The notes beneath the pieces are model-generated. The model did not search any database. It had not been told where the DNA came from and worked only from the letters and a program-made list of their open reading frames with translations. DNA of 64,000 bases from Mycoplasmatota bacterium (GTDB lineage: Bacteria; Bacillota_I; Bacilli_A; RF39; UBA660), in NCBI GenBank assembly GCA_022771205.1, contig JALFCF010000007.1, positions 57,105 through 121,104 of the forward strand. The letters are read 5' to 3'. Shown piece by piece: positions 17,644 through 26,900 of the stretch. Within the stretch, counting starts at the first letter, position 1; each line of letters starts with the position of its first letter. The position numbers and the translations under genes are program-made.

Positions 17644-18852
17644 ATGAAAGATAAAAAAATAATATTGATAGTTATAATTGGTACATTATTTTTAATACTA
17701 GGGATTATATTGATAATAACAAGGGAACCAAAAGTAGACACTTCAGGATATACCGTAATAGATGATTTAAAAATAGATGTATATAGTAAGAAAAAAGTAA
17801 ATGATCTAATCAAAAAACTAGATGGCAAACTACTAACAAATAGTAAAATAGATACCGAAAAGTTAGGAAAACAAGAAATAAAATTTATATACGAAAACAA
17901 AGATGGTAAAAAAAGAACCGGTATAATTAATGTAAATATAGTTGACCAGGAAGAGCCTCTAGTTTGGTTATCAAATAGTTATAGTGTCAAAGTTGGAAGC
18001 CAAATTGATTTAAATGAAGAAATTCTATGTGCCGATAATTATGACAGTAATCCGAACTGTCGAATAGAGGGAGAGTATGATTTAAATACAGCAGGAGTAT
18101 ATAATCTAACTTATGTCGCAACAGATAGTAGTAATAATGAAGAAAAAGTAAACTTTAGATTAAATGTATATGAACCAGAACCTGTTGTAGAAAAAGAAGA
18201 AGAAAAACAAGAAGAACCGGTAAGAACAGTATTTAAAGAAGTATTAGAAAATTATAAGAAAGAAAATACTGAAGTAGGAATAGATGTATCAAAGTGGCAA
18301 GGAAAAATAGACTTTAAAAAAGTAAAAGAAGCAGGAGCAACGTTTGTAATGATTAGAGTAGGTTCACAGCAAGGTGTTGGAGGACAATACAATTTAGATC
18401 CATATTTTAAACAAAATATAGAAAATGCCATAAAAAATGATTTAAAAGTAGGTGTATATTTTTATTCTTATGCCGATAGTAACAAAGAAGCTAAAAAACA
18501 AGCAGTCTGGGTATTAAAGCAAATAAAAGGATATAAATTATCATTACCAATAGCTTTTGACTGGGAATGTTATAATAGTTTTAATCAGATGGAACTTAGC
18601 CTATTTGGATTAAATGAGGTAGCAGAAAGCTTTTTAGAAAAAATAGAAGATGCTGGACATGATGGTATGCTTTATGGTAGTAAAAACTATTTAAATAGTA
18701 TATGGAAATATCAAAGTTATGATGTATGGTTAGCTCACTATACAAAGGAAACAGACTACGCATCAGAATATGTTATGTGGCAATTGTGTCAGGATGGACA
18801 AATAGATGGAATAAATACAACAGTTGATATAAATGTATTATATAAAAATTAA
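17644..18852 (+). CDS. Cell-surface GH25 lysozyme-like muramidase
   Basis: 402 residues from ATG 17644 (TGGAGGA upstream). The N-terminal membrane anchor is IILIVIIGTLFLILGIILI. Residues about 95-180 form an Ig-like/DUF5011 domain (GSQIDLNEEILC, TAGVYNLTYVATDSS), then an acidic linker. The GH25 domain starts at VGIDVSKWQGKIDF (about 210), with Asp of DVSKWQG and the Asp/Glu pair of AFDWEC (about 305) forming the catalytic acidic cluster. It cleaves the glycan strands of peptidoglycan. The start of the next gene lies 19 bases after its stop. Confidence 0.9.
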   Translation: MKDKKIILIVIIGTLFLILGIILIITREPKVDTSGYTVIDDLKIDVYSKKKVNDLIKKLDGKLLTNSKIDTEKLGKQEIKFIYENKDGKKRTGIINVNIVDQEEPLVWLSNSYSVKVGSQIDLNEEILCADNYDSNPNCRIEGEYDLNTAGVYNLTYVATDSSNNEEKVNFRLNVYEPEPVVEKEEEKQEEPVRTVFKEVLENYKKENTEVGIDVSKWQGKIDFKKVKEAGATFVMIRVGSQQGVGGQYNLDPYFKQNIENAIKNDLKVGVYFYSYADSNKEAKKQAVWVLKQIKGYKLSLPIAFDWECYNSFNQMELSLFGLNEVAESFLEKIEDAGHDGMLYGSKNYLNSIWKYQSYDVWLAHYTKETDYASEYVMWQLCQDGQIDGINTTVDINVLYKN

Positions 18853-18871
18853 TAATAGTGGAGTAAATAAT

Positions 18872-19840
18872 ATGAAAAAAATAACTAATAAAGGATTAAC
18901 AGATATGGGCATTTGTCCAACTTGCTATGATAGAGATCATAATCATATTATTTTTGGAGATAATAAAAATCAGATGCTATATGAAGATAATGATATAGAA
19001 TGCTATCTTTGTGGTAATCCAAGAGCAAAAGGTCATACTCTTATATCTACGAAAAAACATTATAAAGATATGTTGGAATTACCAGAAGCATTATGCAAGT
19101 ATATTTATGCCTTTGCGCAAAAAGTAATGATAATATTAAAAGAGGTTTATCAAGCAGAAAGTATCTATTTATGCACCATGTGTGATGGACCAATGAATCA
19201 TTTTCATCTCCAATTGATACCAAGATACAAGGAAGAAAAAAGAGGATCTAGTAACTTTGTAAAACCTAGAAAAGAATATATAGAAGAAAAAGATAAAATT
19301 AATGAAATTAGAAAAAGACTAAATTGGTCATTAGAAATGGATATTCAAGGATTAAAAAGAGTAGAAGAAATAGATATAGATGAATATTTAAAATTCAGAG
19401 AAAGAATAAAAACTACTATGGCAAATCCAGAATGGTTAGGGGATTTTTCCAAAGAAGACCTAGAAAGAAAGTTAAAAAAAGATTCTGAAATATGGATATA
19501 TTACCAAGACAAGAAACCAGTATGTTCTATGATGTTAATCCCTGCAACACCAGAAGATTTGGAAAAGCTTAATCTGGCTTATAAAGAAACAGAAGTTGTG
19601 GATTATGGACCAATGTTTGTAGATCCAACATATAGAGGTAACGGGCTACAATATCAAATGTTAAAAGAACTAGATAAAATAGCAAAACAAAAAGGCTATA
19701 AATATGCGATTGTAACAGTACATCCTAATAATACATATTCAATAAGAAATATAGAACAAGACAATTTTAAACTACTAGCAACAAAAACATTTAGTAGAGG
19801 AAAAAGAAATATTTATTTAAAAAAATATCTTGACAGCTAA
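18872..19840 (+). CDS. HIT-family hydrolase fused to a GNAT acetyltransferase
   Basis: 322 residues from ATG 18872 (GTGGAG ahead). The N-terminal ~140 residues are HIT-like: paired Cys (CPTC, CYLCG), KGHTLISTKKHYKDM, and the histidine triad in MNHFHLQLIPRYK. The C-terminal part is a GNAT fold with an acetyl-CoA loop in FVDPTYRGNGLQYQML (about 248-263) and AIVTVHPNNTYSIRN. HIT proteins hydrolyse or transfer nucleotidyl groups; GNATs acetylate amines. I know of no standard protein joining the two, so the joint function is open. The end is followed by about 45 bases to a leader-peptide gene. Confidence 0.82.
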   Translation: MKKITNKGLTDMGICPTCYDRDHNHIIFGDNKNQMLYEDNDIECYLCGNPRAKGHTLISTKKHYKDMLELPEALCKYIYAFAQKVMIILKEVYQAESIYLCTMCDGPMNHFHLQLIPRYKEEKRGSSNFVKPRKEYIEEKDKINEIRKRLNWSLEMDIQGLKRVEEIDIDEYLKFRERIKTTMANPEWLGDFSKEDLERKLKKDSEIWIYYQDKKPVCSMMLIPATPEDLEKLNLAYKETEVVDYGPMFVDPTYRGNGLQYQMLKELDKIAKQKGYKYAIVTVHPNNTYSIRNIEQDNFKLLATKTFSRGKRNIYLKKYLDS

Positions 19841-19886
19841 GATTTTAAGTGATAACTTTATTACTAATATTTAAAGAGGTGTAGGT

Positions 19887-19964
19887 ATGAAGTTGTCATC
19901 TAAAGAAAAAAAATTCACGCTATTTTCATTGCCTTTAGTTGTATCTCTACGCCCAATAGACTAA
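19887..19964 (+). CDS. 25-residue leader peptide upstream of the RSH gene
   Basis: A short frame, MKLSSKEKKFTLF followed by SLPLVVSLRPID, then TAA, behind a good SD (AGAGGTG). It ends directly at the base of an intrinsic terminator (19965-20006) that precedes the RSH gene. This is the arrangement of a translated attenuator, in which ribosome stalling or speed on the peptide decides read-through. A basic N-terminal half and a proline near the C-terminus are features often seen in arrest peptides. The function is inferred from layout only. Confidence 0.5.
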   Translation: MKLSSKEKKFTLFSLPLVVSLRPID

Positions 19965-20006
19965 AAAGGACACCAAGGATTTATGCCATGGTGCCCTTTG
20001 TTTTTT
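19965..20006 (+). terminator. Terminator/attenuator ahead of the RSH gene
   Basis: AAAGGACACCA (19965-19975) pairs with TGGTGCCCTTT (19989-19999) with one mismatch, followed by a GTTTTTT run that merges into the SD (AGGAGG) of the RSH gene. It lies between the leader peptide and RSH, not after a full gene. Confidence 0.75.
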
Positions 20007-20016
20007 AGGAGGTAGT

Positions 20017-21453
20017 ATGGAAAAATTAACTTTAAATGATTTACTAGCAAAAGTAGCAGAGTATAATATTGAAAATCTTGAGATAGTAAAAAAAGCTTAT
20101 TATTATGCTGAAGAATTACATAGAGGACAAAAAAGACAAAGTGGTGAAGACTATATTGTTCATCCCTTAAATGTTGCTTATATTTTAGCAGAAATGTATG
20201 CAGATAAAGATACAATATGTGCAGCTTTATTACATGATACATTAGAAGATACAGAAATAACAAAAGAACAAATAGCTAAAGATTTTAATGAAACTGTATC
20301 TTACTTAGTAGATGGTGTTACAAAAATTAGTAGAATGAATTTTTCTACAAAAGAAGAACAAAATATGGCAAATACAAGAAAAATAATAACTAGCATGAGA
20401 AATGACATACGAATTATAATAATAAAACTAGCAGATAGATTACACAATATGAGAACATTACAATACAAGTCAGAAGATAAGCAAAAGGAAAATTCTCAAG
20501 AAACATTACTACTTTATGTAAGATTAGCTGATAGAATAGGATTACATGTATTAAAAAGAGAATTAGAAGATTTATCATTACAATACATTAATAATGATGA
20601 ATATAATCGTATAAAAGAAATGCGATTAAAAGTGGCAGAAGATAGTAAAGAGTGTATTCAAGAAATGCTTGGAACGATAAACGATTTGTTAAATAACCAA
20701 AATATTCCTCATGAAGAAATGGTAAGAATAAAAAATATTTATGGAATATACAAAAAGATTCAAAGAGGATATAGACTAACAGAAATTCATGACCTTTTAT
20801 CGTTAAAAGTGATTGTAGATAATATTAATGATTGTTATCCAACATTAAGATGGATTCATTGGAAATATAAACCTATAAATAGAAAGTTTAAAGATTATAT
20901 AAGTGTATGCAAACCAAATGGATATCAATCACTACATACCACAATTTTTGGAGAAGATGGTAGATTGGTTCAAACACAAATTAGAACACCCCAAATGAAT
21001 CAAGTAGCATCTTATGGGCTAGCAGCAAATTGGGGAGACTACCCAGAAAATGCTAATCTGGTAATGCAACAAGAATGGAAAACCAATGATCCATTTTATG
21101 ACTCTCTAGTAGAAATAGATAGTCAATACGCTAACGATAAAGAATTTGTAGATCAAGTATATAGAGAATTACTAGGAGATAGAATCAGTGTATATACTCA
21201 AACTGGAAAATTAGAGTTACCAAAAGGAGCAACTCCAATAGATGTTGCTTATAATATTCATACAGAAGTAGGAAATAACATGGTTGGTGCTATTATCAAT
21301 GGAAAAGAAGCTGAAATAGGAAAACAATTAAAGCAAAATGATAATGTAAGAATAATTACAGATGATACTTCCATAGGTCCAAATGCTTCATGGTTAACTC
21401 AAACTGCTACAACTAAAGCTAAAAGAAAAATAAAAGAAGCCATAAGAATTTAA
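20017..21453 (+). CDS. Short RelA/SpoT homologue; hydrolase intact, synthetase motif altered
   Basis: 478 residues, compared with ~730 for full-length Rel: an HD hydrolase domain (His49, His73-Asp74 in LLHDTLEDTE, Asp140 in KLADRLHNM), a synthetase-like domain (EIHDLLSLKVIV, CKPNGYQSLHTT) and a TGS domain (from about 388, RISVYTQTGKLELPKGAT). The C-terminal helical, zinc-finger/CC and ACT regions are absent. In active synthetases the motif reads E-x-Q-I-R-T with a catalytic Glu; here it is VQTQIRT, so Glu is Gln, and AAHW is AANW. It may act mainly as a (p)ppGpp hydrolase. The SD is AGGAGG. A leader-peptide attenuator lies upstream. Confidence 0.85.
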   Translation: MEKLTLNDLLAKVAEYNIENLEIVKKAYYYAEELHRGQKRQSGEDYIVHPLNVAYILAEMYADKDTICAALLHDTLEDTEITKEQIAKDFNETVSYLVDGVTKISRMNFSTKEEQNMANTRKIITSMRNDIRIIIIKLADRLHNMRTLQYKSEDKQKENSQETLLLYVRLADRIGLHVLKRELEDLSLQYINNDEYNRIKEMRLKVAEDSKECIQEMLGTINDLLNNQNIPHEEMVRIKNIYGIYKKIQRGYRLTEIHDLLSLKVIVDNINDCYPTLRWIHWKYKPINRKFKDYISVCKPNGYQSLHTTIFGEDGRLVQTQIRTPQMNQVASYGLAANWGDYPENANLVMQQEWKTNDPFYDSLVEIDSQYANDKEFVDQVYRELLGDRISVYTQTGKLELPKGATPIDVAYNIHTEVGNNMVGAIINGKEAEIGKQLKQNDNVRIITDDTSIGPNASWLTQTATTKAKRKIKEAIRI

Positions 21454-21472
21454 AACATTGACAATAATCAGT

Positions 21473-21500
21473 AAAATAGAATAGTTTCTATTTTTTTTTG
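21473..21500 (+). terminator. Terminator after the RSH gene
   Basis: AAAATAGAA-TAGT-TTCTATTTT with a long T run. Confidence 0.82.
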
Positions 21501-21546
21501 TGACCAAAATTTATTTTTCACATACGTTAAGGTAGAGGTGAAAAAG

Positions 21547-22353
21547 ATGAACGGTAGAAAAATAACAGGTGTAGTAGTAGACAGTGGCCATGGTGGAAGT
21601 GACCCTGGAGCAGTAAGTGGTAACTTAAAAGAAAAAGACTTCAACTTAGAAGCGGCAAACTATATGACTAAAAGACTAAAAGAATTAGGAATACCAGTAG
21701 TATCAGTAAAAACAACAGATGAAGATATTTCAAAAACTGAAAGATTAAAAAAAGCAAATGAAGCTTTTAATGGAGATCCTAATGCAATTTTGATATCTAA
21801 TCACATAAACTCCGGAGGTGGCGAAGGTGCTGAAATTGTTTATGCCCTTCGTAATGATGATACGTTAGCTAGTATAGCTCTAGAAAATATTGGTGATGCT
21901 GGACAAAAAATGCGAAAAATTTATCAGAGAAGATTACCAGAAGATCCTAGTAAAGACTATTACTACATCATCAGAGAGACACCACCAATGCAATCATTAC
22001 TAGTAGAATATGGTTTTATTGATAATAGTGCAGATCAAAAAAAGTTACAAAATAATTTAACTGACTATGTAGAAGGAGTAGTAAAAGCAATTGCTGATTA
22101 TGGTGGTTATACCTATACTCCACCAGGAATGAGTAATGGTGGTACATATATTGTAGAAAAAGGTGATACCTTATCTAGTATAGCTAAAAAATTTAATACA
22201 ACTGTTTCTGAATTAAAACAATTAAATGATTTAACTACAGATTTTATTCAAGTTGGACAAATGCTATATATTTCTAGCCCAACATCATCTACTACATATA
22301 AAACTTATACAGTAGTAAAAGGTGATACGATTTTTATGGGGAATAATGAGTAA
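21547..22353 (+). pseudogene. 5' part of a LysM N-acetylmuramoyl-L-alanine amidase gene split by an island
   Basis: As it stands this frame encodes 268 residues from ATG 21547 (AGAGGTG upstream; GTG 21538 is the alternative). It has no signal peptide. The Amidase_3 domain (about 5-185) has the zinc and catalytic residues in VVDSGHGGSDPGA, LKEKDFNLEAA, ISNHINSGGG and LLVEYGFIDN. One full LysM follows (TYIVEKGDTLSSIAKKFN). The second LysM breaks off after VVKGDT, where the frame enters island DNA and ends in IFMGNNE. The rest of the gene lies at 30213-30644. Joined at the shared AGGTGATAC, the two give a 401-residue enzyme with four LysM domains. Like the mother-cell lytic enzyme CwlC of Bacillus, it lacks a signal peptide. 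Confidence 0.9.
22310..22336 (+). repeat. attL: left junction of the island
   Basis: The core AGGTGATAC at 22320-22328 is also at 30212-30220. To its left is amidase sequence (ACAGTAGTAAA). To its right is the element arm GATACGATTTT (22324-22334), whose reverse complement matches the arm at attR in 10 of 11 positions. Confidence 0.8.
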
Positions 22354-22428
22354 TATTATAATGTGTATATAATTTTATTTTCTTTTTATAGTATAATAGA
22401 AATATATAAAAAAAGATGTGAATAATAA

Positions 22429-23115
22429 ATGACTGTATTTTTACAAGTTGTATTTATTTTTTATTTAGGAAGTACTTTTGGATGGACAATATAATTGTTT
22501 TTTAGAAGAATTGTTCATAAAAAATGGGTTAATCCAGGCTTTTTAATTGGTCCTTATTTACTAATATATGGATTTGGATTGTTTTTTTTAACAAACATAT
22601 ATTTTATTTTTCAAAGTCAATCAATTAATCCTATTATAATTATTTTATTGATGGGTTTTGTTATGACTCTTATAGAACTAATAGGTAGATTAATTAGTTT
22701 AAAAAATAAAATAAGATTATGAGATTATAGAGATAGATGGTTAAATTATAAAGGAATTATTTGCCCATTATTTAGTGTAATATGGACTATTGTAGGGGCT
22801 TTGTATTATTATATAATTGCAGAAGATATAATTAATGCGTTAGGTTGATTTAGTGAAAATATAGCTTTTTCATATATTCTTGGAATTTTTACTGGATTAA
22901 TAATTATAGATGCATTTTATTCATGCAAACTATATTCAAAGATTAAAAAATATGCTAAAGAAAATAATATTATTATTAAATATGAACAATTGAAAGTTGA
23001 TATTAAAGAATTTCAGAAGAGTGCAAGAGAAAAATATTCTTTTTTGAGTCCTTTTAATCAAACTAAGCCTTTAAAAAATTATTTGAATTTATATAAAGAA
23101 AAAACAAAAAAATAG
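22429..23115 (+). pseudogene. CmpB-like (putative ABC permease family) gene with in-frame TAA and two TGA codons
   Basis: A 228-codon frame from ATG 22429 to TAG 23113 is interrupted by TAA at 22492 and TGA at 22720 and 22846. The sense parts match the CmpB-type membrane protein family: VNPGFLIGPYLLIYGFG (family VNRGFLxGPxxPIYGxG), then a helix with LIELIGRLI, then L-stop-DYRDRW, where the family has WWDYS. The first TGA therefore sits at a conserved Trp; the second (ALG-stop-FSEN) could also be Trp. The TAA follows GWTI, where the family usually has Glu. Four other Trp in the frame are TGG. It is most simply a decayed gene. A terminator follows. Confidence 0.72.
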
Positions 23116-23140
23116 GGTAAATTTAATTAACCCTATTTTT
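23107..23140. terminator. Bidirectional terminator
   Basis: AAATAGGGT / ACCCTATTT stem around an AT loop, with A and T runs outside. It lies between the convergent CmpB-like frame and the TetR gene. Confidence 0.75.
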
Positions 23141-23173
23141 ATATAAATTGTTTAGAAAAGTAATTATAATTAT

Positions 23174-23734
23174 TCAAACTTTGTCAGGAATTAATTTATC
23201 AAAATATAATAATAACTCTTCTTTTGTATATTTATTTTTATTTTTAACCCAATCGATGCCTATGTTTACAATACCTCCTATATAAAATTTTGTAATAACA
23301 TCTATCGGAATAATAGATATTATATTATTATTTTTTAATCTACTAGTTAAATCTCTATAGCTAACATCAATTAGAAAATCCATTACAATTCCATTTTTGT
23401 CATTTTTAAGTATAGAATTGTAAGTTTCTCTTTTCTCATCAACATGATTAATTAATATTTTTAGAAATTCCATAAAATAGTTTTTTGATATATCTTCTTC
23501 TTTGTTTTCCTTCAGTTCACGTTCTAAATTATTTTTTAAATCATTTATCATTGCTAATAAAAGGTCATATTTGTCTTCGTAGTGCGCATAAAATGTTGAA
23601 CGATTAATTAAAGCTTGATCACATATATCGGATATTTTAATTTTTTCAAAGTCTTTTTGTTCCATCAATGTAATTAATGCTTCAAATAAGACTTTATTTG
23701 TTTTGATAATTCTTAAATCAATTTTGTTTTTCAT
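23174..23734 (-). CDS. TetR/AcrR-family transcriptional regulator
   Basis: 186 residues. The N-terminal helix-turn-helix is clear: ALITLMEQKDFEKIKISDIC, then ALINRSTFYAHYEDKYDLLL, the hallmark recognition-helix pattern of TetR proteins (S/T-x-F-Y-x-H-F/Y). The C-terminal ~120 residues form the variable ligand-binding, dimerising helices. It is divergent from the MMPL transporter gene; the 175-base gap holds a perfect dyad (23781-23801) that is a likely operator. The SD is AGGTGA. It probably represses the transporter until an unknown ligand binds. Confidence 0.9.
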   Translation of the reverse strand: MKNKIDLRIIKTNKVLFEALITLMEQKDFEKIKISDICDQALINRSTFYAHYEDKYDLLLAMINDLKNNLERELKENKEEDISKNYFMEFLKILINHVDEKRETYNSILKNDKNGIVMDFLIDVSYRDLTSRLKNNNIISIIPIDVITKFYIGGIVNIGIDWVKNKNKYTKEELLLYFDKLIPDKV

Positions 23735-23780
23735 AAAATCACCTAAATTAATTATATATTATTTTTTTTAAGAAAGCAAT

Positions 23781-23801
23781 TATCAAACAAAAAGTTTGAT
23801 A
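23781..23801. promoter_or_regulatory. Likely TetR operator
   Basis: A perfect inverted repeat TATCAAAC-AAAAA-GTTTGATA lies between the divergent TetR and MMPL genes. The length and symmetry suit a TetR dimer. Assignment is inferred from position. Confidence 0.6.
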
Positions 23802-23909
23802 ACTGTATATATATATTATTAATTTTTGCTTGTTATCCAACAAAAACTAATATAGTGATGTGTACTTATTTTAAAATTAGCAATAAACTATACAGATGGA
23901 GGTGTAAAT

Positions 23910-26900
23910 ATGAGAAAAGTTACGGATTTTATAGTGAAAGCAAGATATGTTTTTCTAACACTATTTGTTATATTAGCTATTTTTAGTTTGTATTTGGGGA
24001 CAAAAGTCAATATAAATGAAGATATCATGAAATATCTACCTGAAACATCTGAAATTAAAATCGGTAAAGATATTATGGATGAAGAATTCATAGAACAAGA
24101 TTCTTCTGTACTTAATGTTATGTTTAAAGGCTTATCAGATACTGAAAAGGAGGATACTTTAAAAAAATTAGAAAGTATTAATGGTGTAAGCTCAGTTCTT
24201 TATGAAAATACAGATGAATATAATAGAGATAAATATACCTTATATGTATTAAATGTTGATGATTATGATCATTCAAAAACAGCAGAAAACGTTTATAATG
24301 AAGTAAATGAAATGAAACCAGAAGCTATGAGTGGATCCATATACAATGAATGGAAACCAGTACTTCAAATTTGGATTGTAGTTGTAGCTATTGCTATGGC
24401 CATGATAATACTAACAATATTAAGTGAATCGTATATTGAACCATGGTTGTACTTAATATCAATTGGTGTTGCAGTATTCATAAATAAAGGTACAAATATA
24501 ATATTCCCAAGCGTATCAAATATAACAGATTCAATTGTTGCGATACTTCAACTTGCATTATCTATGGATTATTCAATAATGTTATCTAATAGATATAGAC
24601 AAGAAAGAGAAAAAGAAAAAGATAAAACTAAAGCTATGAAAAATGCTTTATATAATTCATTTAAAGCAATATCAAGCTCTTCAATTACAACAGTAGTTGG
24701 ACTATTAGCATTAGTATTTATGAGCTTTACAATTGGAAGAGACCTAGGATTAGTACTTGCAAAAGGTGTTGTATTAAGTTTAGTAAGTATATTCTTCTGT
24801 TTACCTGGATTATTAGTTTTATGTGATAAATTAATAATGAATTCGAAAAAGAAAACAATTAATTTTAACTTAAAAGGATTAGGTAAATATAGCTATAAAA
24901 CAAGATGGGTTCAATTAGTATTTATCATTGCCTCATTTATTGCTGCATATATCTTAAAAGGCAATATCGGTATTTTATATACTGGTACTCAACAAGATGA
25001 AGTTGGTAAACACTTCCCATCTACAAATCAAATAGCAATTATTTATGAAAATAAATATGATGAAATAATTACTAAATATTGTAAATCAATCGAAGATGAT
25101 GAAAAAGTAAATCAAGTATTATGTTATGGTAATACAATAAATGAAAAACTTGCCTATAATGAATTAAATCAAAAATTTAAAGATTTAGGTCAAGATACTG
25201 AAATAGATGATTATTTAATTAAAATAATTTACTATAACTATTATAATAAAAATACAAAAGATAGCATGACATTATCTGAATTTACTAAGTTTATTAAATC
25301 TGATGTATATTCTAACGAAAAAGTATCAGAGAGTATTGATGATAATATTAAAGAAAACATGGATTTATTAGAAAACTTTGCAACAAAAGATAATGTTAAT
25401 CAAAAAAGAACAGCAAGCGAAATTGCAAACATTTTAGATATGAACGAAAGTGATGCTAATGATTTATTAATTTATTATAATTCAAAGCATTTAGATACTA
25501 AAATGTCTATTAAAGATTTTGTTAATTTTATGATAAATGAAGTTAGGGTAGATCCAAATTATGGTAGTAGTGTTGATGCTAATACTCTTGCATCATTAAA
25601 ACAATTACAACCATTTATTAATACAAATACTATTAATAAACAAATGACTTCAAATGAGATTGCAAATACTTTTGGTATTGATAAATCATTAGTAGACCAA
25701 TTATTCTTATTCTACAGAACAACACAAGATTCTAAATCTACAATGACAATTAATGAATTTGCAAATGTTGCACTAAACATGTCTAATCAAGATGCTTATA
25801 AAGATATGTTTGATGAAAGTACCATTAAATCATTAAACATGTTATCTACATTAAGTAGTGAACAAATAATTACTAATGAATTAGATGTGTCATCTATGAA
25901 AACATCACTTAATAATTTAGGATTAAGTTTAGATGATAATACAATGTCACTTTTATATATTTACTATACAGGATATAATACAAATTCTAAACTAACATTA
26001 AATGGATTTGCAAATGTTGCGTTAAATATGGCAGAGCAAGATGCTTACAAATCATATTTTAGTGAAGATACAAAAAAATCATTGCAAACAATAGTGACAC
26101 TTAATTCATATTATGATACAGTACTTCCTAATGCCAATTTATATTCAATGTTTGGAATAGATGCAGAAACTGGTGCAAAATTAAATTATGCAATAACTGG
26201 AGATTTGTCTGGTAGTTATAGTATGACGCCATTACAATTTGTAAATACATTATTACAAACTCCAGAAATAACTTCTGAGTTAAATAGTAATCAAATCTCA
26301 CAATTAAGTACTGCTCTTTATGTAATGAGTAATATAACTACAACATATAGTGTAGATGAATTAACAAATGCTTTACAAGAAAATAAAACTATTGTAAGTG
26401 TTGTTTATGGTGTATATGATTATCAAAATGGTAATCTTAAGAATATATCAGTTAGAAATTTAATTAATTTTCTATATGAAAATAAATCAAATCCATTTTT
26501 ATCTGATAAATTATCTACAGCTAGCACTATGTTAGATTTAACATACAAGATAGTTAATAATACAAATACAAGATATACATATAAAGAAATGGCTGCATTA
26601 ATAGAGCAAAACGAATCTACAGTTAAAAATATTTATGGTGTAGCTGATTATAGTGGTTTAACTACAACAATGAATCCACTTGAATTTGTTAATTTAATAT
26701 TAAATAATAAAGATAATGAATTACTAAAAGGTAAAATTGATAATAGCACAATTAGTACTTTAAATTTAGTTAAAAAAGTAATGGAATCTACATTAAATAA
26801 CACTAAATATAATGCAACTGATCTTGCTAAATTACTTGGTAGTGATAAAGATACATTAAGTTTAGTATTATCACTATACAATTCAAGATATATTAAAGCT

